Assembly: GCF_004365355.1 (NCBI RefSeq)
Contig: NZ_SODP01000002.1
Location: 1,607,838-1,671,837, forward strand
Source: Kribbella pratensis
GTDB taxonomy: Bacteria; Actinomycetota; Actinomycetes; Propionibacteriales; Kribbellaceae
Reading direction: 5' to 3'
DNA length: 64,000 bases
The notes beneath the pieces are model-generated. The model was given only the letters and a program-made list of their open reading frames with translations, made no database searches and was not told the DNA's origin. The position numbers were made by a program, and so were the translations under genes. This document shows, piece by piece, positions 50,506-57,618 of this stretch. Position 1 is the first letter of the stretch. Each line of letters begins with the position of its first letter.

Positions 50506-51608
50506 CGGACGCCGAACGCCTCGACCACTGCACCGGCGACAGCGGAGCCGATCGCCGACCCAACCATGCCGCCGCTCTGCGTCCAGCCGAAGATCTCGGT
50601 GTGCGCAGCTCTGGGCGTCAGCGCGCCCACGCGCTCGTAGAGGGCCGCGACAGTCGGCGCGATCATGCAGCCCGTCGCGAACATCGCTATCGCGAGTGCG
50701 ACAACGGACGACGTGGCGAAGATGCAGACCGTGACCAACGCGGAGAACACCAGCATGCGCCGCCACACTGCCGACGTACGGCCGCCGGGGAGCGCACCGT
50801 TGATCACGCCGCCGGTCACACTCCCCACCGCGGCCACAGTCTCGAGAATGCCTGCGATCAAACGGTTGCCGTGCTCATCGGCCACGGCGACCATGCCGAG
50901 CGACATCGACGCGAAGCCCATCACCAAACAGGCCCAGGCGAGCAGGATCGGCGTGCGGTGCGAATGGAAGATCAGCTGCCAGGCAGTAGGACGCGGTCCG
51001 GCTGCTTCGTCGTGCGGTACGTCGGTCCGCTGGTTCATCCCGAACCACCAGATCGCGGCGGCTGCTGTGATTGCGCACGCCAGCAGGCCGGCGCGCGGAC
51101 TGGCGAAGCTGACCATCACCGCGCCAAGCATCGGGCCGAAGACGAACAGGAGCTCCTGCGCGGTGGCATCCAGCGAGTAGACGGCCCGTAGACGAGAGCC
51201 GTGCACAATGCGCGGCCAGTTGGCGCGGAGTGCAGAGGTGACCGGCGACACGAACACACCGGCCAGCACGGCGGCAATCGGGAGCAGTCGGTACCAGCTG
51301 TAGGGCATCAGGGCGAGCACTGCCATCCACAGCCCCCACGCCATCCCAGTGCCGATGACGACCTTCCGTGCTCCCTTGCGGTCCGCCATCCGCGACCAGA
51401 CCACGCTGGCGACCGCAGTACCGACCGAGTAGGCGCCCGCGACCACTCCGGCCCAGCCGAAGTTGCCGGCGGCGTCCTTCGCCAGGAACGCGAGCGGGAC
51501 CATCGTCGCCAGCACCGGCATCCGTGCGACCAGCGCCGAGGCCAGGAGCGCCACCACGCCGTGGGTCTTCCAGAGATCGCGGTACGCCGACAGGTCCATA
51601 AGCTGCAT
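50388..51608 (-). CDS. major facilitator superfamily transporter
   Basis: 406 residues with twelve hydrophobic segments, including VVALLASALVARMPVLATMV, WGLWMAVLALMPYSWYRL, LLFVFGPMLGAVMV and TVAALYERVGALTPRAA. WSRMADRKGARKVVIG is the loop 2-3 signature. It is probably a drug or metabolite exporter; the substrate is unknown. ATG at 51608 has AGGAAAG 4 nt before it. It diverges from dinB across a LexA box, so it may share SOS control, and its last 118 nt overlap the RibD-like gene. Confidence 0.87.
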   Translation of the reverse strand: MQLMDLSAYRDLWKTHGVVALLASALVARMPVLATMVPLAFLAKDAAGNFGWAGVVAGAYSVGTAVASVVWSRMADRKGARKVVIGTGMAWGLWMAVLALMPYSWYRLLPIAAVLAGVFVSPVTSALRANWPRIVHGSRLRAVYSLDATAQELLFVFGPMLGAVMVSFASPRAGLLACAITAAAAIWWFGMNQRTDVPHDEAAGPRPTAWQLIFHSHRTPILLAWACLVMGFASMSLGMVAVADEHGNRLIAGILETVAAVGSVTGGVINGALPGGRTSAVWRRMLVFSALVTVCIFATSSVVALAIAMFATGCMIAPTVAALYERVGALTPRAAHTEIFGWTQSGGMVGSAIGSAVAGAVVEAFGVRYAWVLTAVLAVLATLSLLRVPPHRPAETSVVEGTAVAA

Positions 51609-51674
51609 TCTTTCCTGACATCGTCGGTCACCGCCTCGGGAATTCTCCCTATCTCGTTTTGTCGGTGGTATATG

Positions 51675-51688
51675 CGAACATGTGTTCG
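51675..51688. promoter_or_regulatory. LexA (SOS) box
   Basis: CGAACATGTGTTCG is a perfect match to the actinobacterial SOS box core CGAAC-N4-GTTCG. It overlaps the first dinB codons and lies 66 bp from the MFS start. TATATG (51669-51674) directly before it could be the -10 box. Confidence 0.88.
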
Positions 51689-52881
51689 TGTCCTTGGGTG
51701 GTGCGAACATCCTGCATGCCGATCTCGACGCGTTCTACGCGTCGGTCGAGCAGCGGGACGACCCGCGCCTGCGCGGCCGGCCGGTGATCGTCGGCGCGGG
51801 CGTGGTGCTGGCCTGCAGCTATGAGGCCAAGGCGTACGGCGTGCGTACGGCGATGAACGGCGGCCAGGCGCTGCGCCGCTGCCCCGGCGCGATCATCGTC
51901 GAGCCGCGCATGTCGGCGTACTCCGAGGCCAGCAAGGCTGTGTTCAAGGTCTTCGAGGACACGACGCCGCTGGTCGAGGGACTGTCGATCGACGAGGCGT
52001 TCCTGGATGTCGGCGGACTGCGGAAGATCCGCGGTACTCCGGTGGAGATCGCGCGACGGCTGCGGGCCGAGGTGCTGTCGCGCGTCGGGCTGCCGATCAC
52101 GGTCGGGGTGGCGCGGACGAAGTTCCTGGCGAAGGTGGCGAGCGGGGTCGCGAAGCCCGACGGGCTGCTCGAGGTCGCGCCGGACCGGGAGCTGGAGTTC
52201 CTGCATCCGTTGGACGTTTCGCGGCTGTGGGGTGTTGGCGAGGTGACCGCGGAGAAGTTGCGCAGCCGTGGGCTCACCAAGGTCGGCGATGTCGCGGTCC
52301 TGCCGGAGGCAGCATTGGTCGCGATGCTCGGGCGGGCGTCCGGGCGGCATCTGCATGCTTTGGCGCACAACCGGGACCCGCGACCGATCGAGGTCGGGCG
52401 ACGGCGCCGGTCGATCGGCTCGCAGCGGGCGCTGGGTCGGTCACCGAAGTCGCCGGCGACGCTCGACGCCGTGCTGGCCGGGTTGGTGGATCGAGTCAGC
52501 CGCCGGATGCGCAACGCGGGGCGCTCGGGGCGGACGGTCACCTTGCGGCTGCGCTTCGACGACTTCACCCGGGCGACCCGCTCACATACGTTGCCTCAGG
52601 CAACGGATCAGACGCGGGCGATCCTGATCACGGCCCGGGCGTTGCTCCGGGCGGCGCAGCCGCTGATCGCCGCGCAGGGCATCACGATGATCGGCATCTC
52701 CGTCGGCAACCTGGAGAACGAAGCGGCTCTGCAATTGGCGCTGCCGTTCGACAAGGCGGCGAACAACGAGCTCGACTCGGCGCTCGATCAGGTCAAGGAC
52801 AAGTTCGGCACCGACGCGATCACTCGCGGCATCCTGCTCGGCAAACGGCAGGGGCTGGAGATGCCGATGCTGCCCGACTAG
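51682..52881 (+). CDS. dinB: DNA polymerase IV (Y-family)
   Basis: 399 residues. ILHADLDAFYASVEQRDDPR holds the first catalytic Asp, YEAKAYGVRTAMNGGQALRR the incoming-nucleotide contacts, and GLSIDEAFLDVGGL the catalytic Asp-Glu pair. A helix-hairpin-helix (LWGVGEVTAEKLRSRGLTKV) and the little-finger domain follow. It copies damaged DNA. GTG at 51682 or 51688 starts it; either overlaps the LexA box, so the mRNA is leaderless or nearly so. It ends 4 nt into the stop of the convergent GNAT gene. A free TTGCCTCAGGCAA palindrome is inside it at 52591. Confidence 0.94.
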   Translation: MFVSLGGANILHADLDAFYASVEQRDDPRLRGRPVIVGAGVVLACSYEAKAYGVRTAMNGGQALRRCPGAIIVEPRMSAYSEASKAVFKVFEDTTPLVEGLSIDEAFLDVGGLRKIRGTPVEIARRLRAEVLSRVGLPITVGVARTKFLAKVASGVAKPDGLLEVAPDRELEFLHPLDVSRLWGVGEVTAEKLRSRGLTKVGDVAVLPEAALVAMLGRASGRHLHALAHNRDPRPIEVGRRRRSIGSQRALGRSPKSPATLDAVLAGLVDRVSRRMRNAGRSGRTVTLRLRFDDFTRATRSHTLPQATDQTRAILITARALLRAAQPLIAAQGITMIGISVGNLENEAALQLALPFDKAANNELDSALDQVKDKFGTDAITRGILLGKRQGLEMPMLPD

Positions 52882-53402
52882 ACGCCGCTGGGCTCGTCGG
52901 TGGCTGGCTTGTCCGAGCTGGGCTGGTCGGGCAGGCGGAGTTCGAGGACCAGTTCGTCGTGGAGGGGGATGTCGTACGCGCCCGTGGCGGGGATCGACGG
53001 TTTGAGTTTGCGGGACTCGTCGACTGCACCGGGCCTGACGTCGACGATGCGCATCCCTCTGCGTTGGTAGAAACGCAGGGCGTCGACGTTGTCGTTGGTC
53101 GTGATCAGCCAGAGCCGGTGGGCACCCGCCGCTTTTGCTGCTTCGGCGGCCGCGTTGAGAAGGGCTGTGCCTACGCCGAGGTGGGGCACCGGAGCGTCGA
53201 GCGTGACGACCTCCATCTCCTCATCCTGCAGGTTGTACGTGAGCAATCCGACGATCCGGTCGTCCTCCTCCGCCAGGATCGCCGGCAGCGTGGTGGCGTC
53301 GTACGCGACCCCGTGAGCGACCGCGATGTGGCTGCCCCACGACTGGATGAGGAGTTCGCTGATCGCGGCGCTGTCCGCGGCGGTGGCTGGTCTGGTCTTC
53401 AT
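52878..53402 (-). CDS. GNAT-family acetyltransferase
   Basis: 174 residues. IVGLLTYNLQDEEMEVVTLD, LGVGTALLNAAAEAAKAAGA (the acetyl-CoA loop) and LRFYQRRGMRIVDVRP match the GNAT fold. The C-terminal ~40 residues (LHDELVLELRLPDQPSSDKP) are acidic and Pro/Ser-rich. The acceptor is unknown. ATG at 53402 overlaps the kinase stop (TGATG), so it is made together with the membrane Ser/Thr kinase. Confidence 0.82.
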   Translation of the reverse strand: MKTRPATAADSAAISELLIQSWGSHIAVAHGVAYDATTLPAILAEEDDRIVGLLTYNLQDEEMEVVTLDAPVPHLGVGTALLNAAAEAAKAAGAHRLWLITTNDNVDALRFYQRRGMRIVDVRPGAVDESRKLKPSIPATGAYDIPLHDELVLELRLPDQPSSDKPATDEPSGV

Positions 53403-54865
53403 CAGTAGGAATTGTCGTGGATCCGGCCCGCGTACCAGTTGAGGGCAGCGCGGAGCTCGTTGACCTGGGTCTGGCGGCGGGCATGGGTAGCGCCGTGCGC
53501 GATCGGGTAGACGCGCAGGCCGCCGTGGTGGCGACGGTGGGAGATCGGCAGCTTGTTCGCGTACTGCGGTTCGAGCCAGGCGATCAGCCAGGGCCGTTTA
53601 CTGTCGCCGCCGACGTGGAGCCGCGTCACACCGGACCAGGGGATGGTTGCTTCGCTGTAGGCGCGGTTGACCGTCAATCCCTGTGGAGACAGGCGAAGGA
53701 CGACTTTTGGCCTGAGTACGAGGATCCAGTGGCGGATCGCGAAGTACAAGAAGGTGAGGGAGACCAAGCCGAGGAGCGTCGAGATGATCGGGTGCAGGAC
53801 CTGCAGTTGCGGGTCGCGCGGAGCGAATGCCAGGCAGAGCAGCGTGGTGATCGCCGCGAACACCACCGGCCGGATCCGACTCGTCGCGAAACTCGCCCCA
53901 ACCACGGCTGGCCCCGTCACACCACCCGGCGTCGGGCCGTCGGCGAACGCCCCAGCCGGCGGCGGAACGGGCGTGGGTAATACCGGCAATGCCCCTCCTA
54001 CCGTTGGCGGCAGGACCCTTGTCGCAGGTGGCAGGACGATCGTGGGCGGATGGAGAAGGGCTGTTGGGACGGGCGGTCCGAGAAGCTGCAGGATCTCCAT
54101 CGGTGTCGGCCGCTGCGCGGGATCGCGGGCGAGGCACCGGCGTACGACCTCGTGCAGCGGACCCGGGAGCGGTGGGATGTGTGGATGCTCGTGGACGATC
54201 CGGTGCAGCATCGACGCCGGGTTCCCGGTCGCGAACGGACCGCGCCCCGACGCCGCGAACACCAGGACCGCACTGAGCGCGAACAGGTCGCTCGCCGGCC
54301 CGATCCCGGTCCCGGTGATCTGCTCCGGCGAGAGGTAGCCCGGCGTACCGATCACCATCCCGGTCGCGGTCAGGCTCGCCTCCTCCAGCGCTCGCGCGAT
54401 ACCGAAGTCGATAACGCGCGGGCCGTTGTCGGTCAGGACGATGTTCGACGGCTTCAGGTCGCGATGCACGACACCGCTCGCGTGGATCGCCATCAACGCC
54501 TCGGCCAACCCGCTCGCGAGCGACTGCACGCCGGACGGCGACAACGGTCCGGACGTCTCGATCGCCTTCTGCAGCGTCGGTCCCGGCAGGTACTCCGTCG
54601 CGAGCCACGGGCGATCCGCGTCCGGATCGGCGTCGACGACCGCAGCGGTGAACGCGCCACTGACCTTCCGCGCAGCGTCGATCTCGCGCGCGAACCGCGC
54701 CCGGAATCCCGGGTCACCGGCGAGTTCGTCGCGAACCACCTTCACCGCGACCAGCCGCCCGCCCGGCGAACGAGCGAGGTAGACCGCACCCATCGCCCCA
54801 CGGCCGAGCCGGCCCTGGATCGCGAACGATCCGACCACGGCCGGATCGTGTGGATGCGTTGTCAT
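53402..54865 (-). CDS. Ser/Thr protein kinase with transmembrane and PH-like C-terminus
   Basis: 487 residues. The Hanks-type kinase domain (~1-265) has GRLGRGAMGAVYLARSPGG, LVAVKVVRDEL, VHRDLKPSNIVLTDNGPRVI, DFGIARALEEA and a GTPGYLSPEQITG activation end. A Pro-rich linker leads to two hydrophobic segments (VVFAAITTLLCLAF and ISTLLGLVSLTFLYFAIRHW). The final ~90 residues (LRLSPQGLTVNRAYSEATIP) look like a bacterial PH domain rather than the PASTA or NHL sensors found on most actinobacterial kinases. ATG at 54865 follows TAGCGT at 8 nt. It overlaps the GNAT gene. Confidence 0.88.
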   Translation of the reverse strand: MTTHPHDPAVVGSFAIQGRLGRGAMGAVYLARSPGGRLVAVKVVRDELAGDPGFRARFAREIDAARKVSGAFTAAVVDADPDADRPWLATEYLPGPTLQKAIETSGPLSPSGVQSLASGLAEALMAIHASGVVHRDLKPSNIVLTDNGPRVIDFGIARALEEASLTATGMVIGTPGYLSPEQITGTGIGPASDLFALSAVLVFAASGRGPFATGNPASMLHRIVHEHPHIPPLPGPLHEVVRRCLARDPAQRPTPMEILQLLGPPVPTALLHPPTIVLPPATRVLPPTVGGALPVLPTPVPPPAGAFADGPTPGGVTGPAVVGASFATSRIRPVVFAAITTLLCLAFAPRDPQLQVLHPIISTLLGLVSLTFLYFAIRHWILVLRPKVVLRLSPQGLTVNRAYSEATIPWSGVTRLHVGGDSKRPWLIAWLEPQYANKLPISHRRHHGGLRVYPIAHGATHARRQTQVNELRAALNWYAGRIHDNSY

Positions 54866-54886
54866 CGGGCGACACGCTAACGCGCT

Positions 54887-55537
54887 TCAGGACCGCGGGT
54901 AACCGATCTCGGCGATCCCTTCGGAGAGATCGCGCAATCGTCGCTGCCTGTTCAGCGAGGTGACGACGTACTCGGACAGCGGCATCAGCGCGTACACGTG
55001 CCGGATCGCGTCGAGGTCGAGCGCGACTTCGTAGTACTCCTCGGCGAACGTCAGGTACGCCTCGGGCCGGCAGTCCGCGACCAGTTCGAACAGCCAGTCG
55101 GCGCCGTCGCGGTGGGCGCTCTCCACCGGGCCGGAGCTCCAGACCGGGGCATCCGTCGTACGCCAGAAACACACGGTCGCGCGCGGCACGCCGTCGTCGC
55201 TGAACGCCTTCTCGTCTCGCGCGGCGTGGAAGACCTCAGGCACGCCATCGAGCAGGCCGGGCCAGGGCTTGTGCCCGTTCGCGTACGGCGACATCGGCGA
55301 CTCGTGGTCGAACCCGTACGCGAATGCGCCGTCCGGCGAGAACACGATCGAGTACTCGTCACCCGACCCGTCCCGCATCAGCGCGGCTTCTTCGGTCTCG
55401 GACCAGCGCGCGTCGAACTCGTAGTACCTGGTGCTCTCGTCCTCGTTGAGCACCAGGTCGAGAACCGCCAACGCCCGGCTGACCCGCCGCACCGTGCCGA
55501 CATCCGGCAACCGCCGGGTCAGCTCATGAACTGACAC
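54887..55537 (-). CDS. unknown protein in kinase neighbourhood
   Basis: 216 residues, soluble, acidic. The N-terminus VHELTRRLPDVGTVRRVSRA is helical. A beta-rich middle (RYYEFDARWSETEEAALMRD, FSPDGAFAYGFDHESPMSPY) and a C-terminal helix pair (LTFAEEYYEVALDLDAIRHV) give the look of an immunity- or Imm-like cytoplasmic protein, but I do not recognise a family. GTG at 55537 has a weak AGG before it. It lies 21 nt upstream of the kinase on the same strand and 6 nt after the DUF5063 gene, so it may be part of a recR-downstream operon. Confidence 0.6.
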   Translation of the reverse strand: MSVHELTRRLPDVGTVRRVSRALAVLDLVLNEDESTRYYEFDARWSETEEAALMRDGSGDEYSIVFSPDGAFAYGFDHESPMSPYANGHKPWPGLLDGVPEVFHAARDEKAFSDDGVPRATVCFWRTTDAPVWSSGPVESAHRDGADWLFELVADCRPEAYLTFAEEYYEVALDLDAIRHVYALMPLSEYVVTSLNRQRRLRDLSEGIAEIGYPRS

Positions 55538-55543
55538 CTGTGT

Positions 55544-56188
55544 TCAGCGGCGCTGGACGGCCTCTTCGGCGACCTCGACGAGCTCGCGGTCGGTCGCCTC
55601 GGTCTCCGCGTCGTGCGCCGGCTCGAGCCGGTCGTGCGCGATCAGCGACTGGATGGCCCGAAGTACCGCGCTCGCGGCAGCACCCCAGGTGGAGACATAC
55701 GAGAACTGCCACCACCAGAGCGCCTCGACGACCCGGCCGTCCTCGTAGTGCGCGAGGCCGTGCACCAGGTCGTTCGCGATCGCGGTGAGGTCGTCGGAGA
55801 GCCGGTTCACGGTGATCTCGGGCGGAGCGGCGTACGGGTCGAAGACCTCGGCGTACTCGTCCAGGCCCTCGAACAGCGCCGCCAGGCGGTCACGCATCGC
55901 ATCGAGGTCCGGGTCCGGACCGGCGTCGCTCTCGAACCGCTCCTCCGGGACGAAGTCCTCGAACGCCCCGAGCCGGCCGCCGGCCAACAGCAGCTGGCTC
56001 ACCTCGAGCAGCAGGTACGGCAGCGAGGCGAGGCCCTCGTCGACCCCGTCCTCGTCCGGCTGCGCGGCGATGTCGCGCACCGAGATCAGGAAGCTCCGGA
56101 CCTGGTCGGCGATCTGTTCGGCGAACTCGGTGAGGTCCTCGGAGTCCGTGGCCAATGCGCGCTCTGCAATATCGGTTGGTTCAGTCAT
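55544..56188 (-). CDS. DUF5063-type protein downstream of recR
   Basis: 214 residues, helical and acidic. FAEQIADQVRSFLISVRDIA, LPYLLLEVSQLLLAGGRL, VNRLSDDLTAIANDLVHGLA and VEALWWWQFSYVSTWGAAA match proteins annotated DUF5063 that follow recR in actinobacteria; function is unknown. ATG at 56188 overlaps the last codons of recR by 8 nt, so it is coupled to it. Confidence 0.75.
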   Translation of the reverse strand: MTEPTDIAERALATDSEDLTEFAEQIADQVRSFLISVRDIAAQPDEDGVDEGLASLPYLLLEVSQLLLAGGRLGAFEDFVPEERFESDAGPDPDLDAMRDRLAALFEGLDEYAEVFDPYAAPPEITVNRLSDDLTAIANDLVHGLAHYEDGRVVEALWWWQFSYVSTWGAAASAVLRAIQSLIAHDRLEPAHDAETEATDRELVEVAEEAVQRR

Positions 56189-56780
56189 CGATTGATCGTC
56201 GCCCTTCAAACGCCCGTCCGAGTGTGACCTCGTCGGCATACTCGAGGTCACCGCCTACAGGAAGTCCACTAGCCAAACGGGTGACGCGCAACCCCATGGG
56301 CCGCAGCAGGCGGCTCAGGTAGGTGGCCGTCGCCTCACCCTCCAGGTTCGGATCGGTGGCCAGGATGATCTCGGTCACCTCACCGCTGGCCAGCCGTTGC
56401 ATCAGTTCCTTGATCCGCAGTTCGTCCGGCCCGATCCCCTCGATCGGCGAGATCGCCCCGCCGAGCACGTGGTACCGGCCGCGGAACTCGCGGGTGCGCT
56501 CGATCGCGACCACGTCCTTGGCCTCTTCGACCACACAGATCAGACTCAGATCCCGGCGCGGGTCACGGCAGATCCGGCACTGCGCTTCCTCCGCGACATT
56601 GCCGCAGATCTCGCAGAACTTGACCCTCTCCTTGACCTGCACGAGCACATGCGCCAGCCGCCGTACGTCGGTCTCGTCGGCCGCGAGCAGGTGGAACGCG
56701 ATCCGCTGCGCGGACTTCGGACCCACTCCGGGCAACCGCCCCAGCTCGTCGATGAGATCCTGAACGGCTCCCTCGTACAC
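56181..56780 (-). CDS. recR: recombination mediator RecR
   Basis: 199 residues. LIDELGRLPGVGPKSAQRIA is a helix-hairpin-helix. The C4 zinc motif is FCEICGNVAEEAQCRICRDP. The Toprim part is LICVVEEAKDVVAIERTREF and EIILATDPNLEGEATATYL, and a C-terminal clamp closes the ring. With RecO and RecF it loads RecA on gaps. GTG at 56780 lies 1 nt after the ybaB stop. Confidence 0.96.
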   Translation of the reverse strand: MYEGAVQDLIDELGRLPGVGPKSAQRIAFHLLAADETDVRRLAHVLVQVKERVKFCEICGNVAEEAQCRICRDPRRDLSLICVVEEAKDVVAIERTREFRGRYHVLGGAISPIEGIGPDELRIKELMQRLASGEVTEIILATDPNLEGEATATYLSRLLRPMGLRVTRLASGLPVGGDLEYADEVTLGRAFEGRRSIDD

Positions 56781-56781
56781 T

Positions 56782-57357
56782 TCAGCCCGGGTTCTGACCG
56801 GACGCGCCGGTCCCGCTGCCCGGGTTCACGAACCCGACGCCGCCACGAGTCTCGTCCTGCGCCTGGCCGCGGCTTTCGCCCGGGCCGCTCTCAGGGTCAT
56901 CGCCTGCCCCTGGCTCGACCGCTGGGGGCGCGGACTCGACCGCCGGGGGCGCACTGGGCAGGCCGAAGCCTGCCGGCGCCGACTGCCCGGCCGGAGCGCC
57001 GCCGAAGCCGGGGATCCCGCCCTCGCCGCCGAACGCACCGCCCAGCCCACCGGCCAGCGGGCCCATCGCGGCAGCAGCGGCCTGCTTCGCGTTCTCGGAC
57101 GCGTCGCGCACCGCGGCGACGACAAGGTCGGCCAGCGTCTCGGTGTCGTCGGGGTCGACGGCCTCCTTCTTGATGTTCAGGCTGAGCAGCTCGCCCGTGC
57201 CAGACACCAGGGCAGTCACCAGACCGCCACCGGCCGACCCCTCGATCTCCTGACCTTCGAGGTCTGCCTGCGCTTCCATCAGCTGGTTCTGCATCGCCTG
57301 CGCCTGCGCGAGCAGGTTGGACATGTCGAAGCCCCCAGCACCGCCACCGTCGAACAC
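56782..57357 (-). CDS. YbaB/EbfC nucleoid-associated protein with Gly/Pro-rich tail
   Basis: 191 residues. The EbfC core (~12-100) has SNLLAQAQAMQNQLMEAQAD, SAGGGLVTALVSGTGELLSL and DDTETLADLVVAAVRDASE. A ~95-residue tail rich in Gly, Ala and Pro (LAGGLGGAFGGEGGIPGF) extends it beyond the usual ~105-residue family length. It coats DNA. GTG at 57357 is chosen because GGAG lies 7 nt before it; ATG at 57324 is possible. It precedes recR by 1 nt. A cluster of DnaA boxes lies 147-244 nt upstream. Confidence 0.88.
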   Translation of the reverse strand: MFDGGGAGGFDMSNLLAQAQAMQNQLMEAQADLEGQEIEGSAGGGLVTALVSGTGELLSLNIKKEAVDPDDTETLADLVVAAVRDASENAKQAAAAAMGPLAGGLGGAFGGEGGIPGFGGAPAGQSAPAGFGLPSAPPAVESAPPAVEPGAGDDPESGPGESRGQAQDETRGGVGFVNPGSGTGASGQNPG

Positions 57358-57503
57358 TGCGATCTCCTCGTCCGAACCGCTCTCCCGAGCCCCGAGCTTG
57401 CTTGATCCGGCCCCCGACACGCGTCCGACGACCGGAGACTCAACACTAGCCGGTCGCTCGGACAACCCCACGAACACCCAGAAACCGACCAGTCTCCCCA
57501 AAC

Positions 57504-57601
57504 TTATCCACAGCCTTGTGGACATCTTTTCCCACAGGGTTGTGGATCATGTGGACACCCACCGCGCCGCTCTGGCGAGAGCTGTGGACGAGCCTGTGCG
57601 A
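57504..57601. promoter_or_regulatory. cluster of five DnaA boxes
   Basis: One perfect box TTATCCACA (57504-57512, plus strand) is followed by four 8/9 matches on the minus strand at 57517-57525, 57541-57549, 57550-57558 and 57593-57601, plus a weaker site at 57528-57536. It occupies the 261-bp gap between ybaB and the end of dnaX. DnaA probably binds here, either to control the ybaB-recR operon or as a DnaA reservoir. oriC itself normally lies next to dnaA, so this is unlikely to be the origin. Confidence 0.75.
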
Positions 57602-57618
57602 GTGACTTTCAGCAGGAC

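Noticed and set aside
57358..57618. Replication origin candidate
   Set aside because: DnaA boxes are present but dnaA and dnaN, which flank oriC in actinobacteria, are not here and there is no AT-rich unwinding region. Listed as a DnaA-box cluster only.
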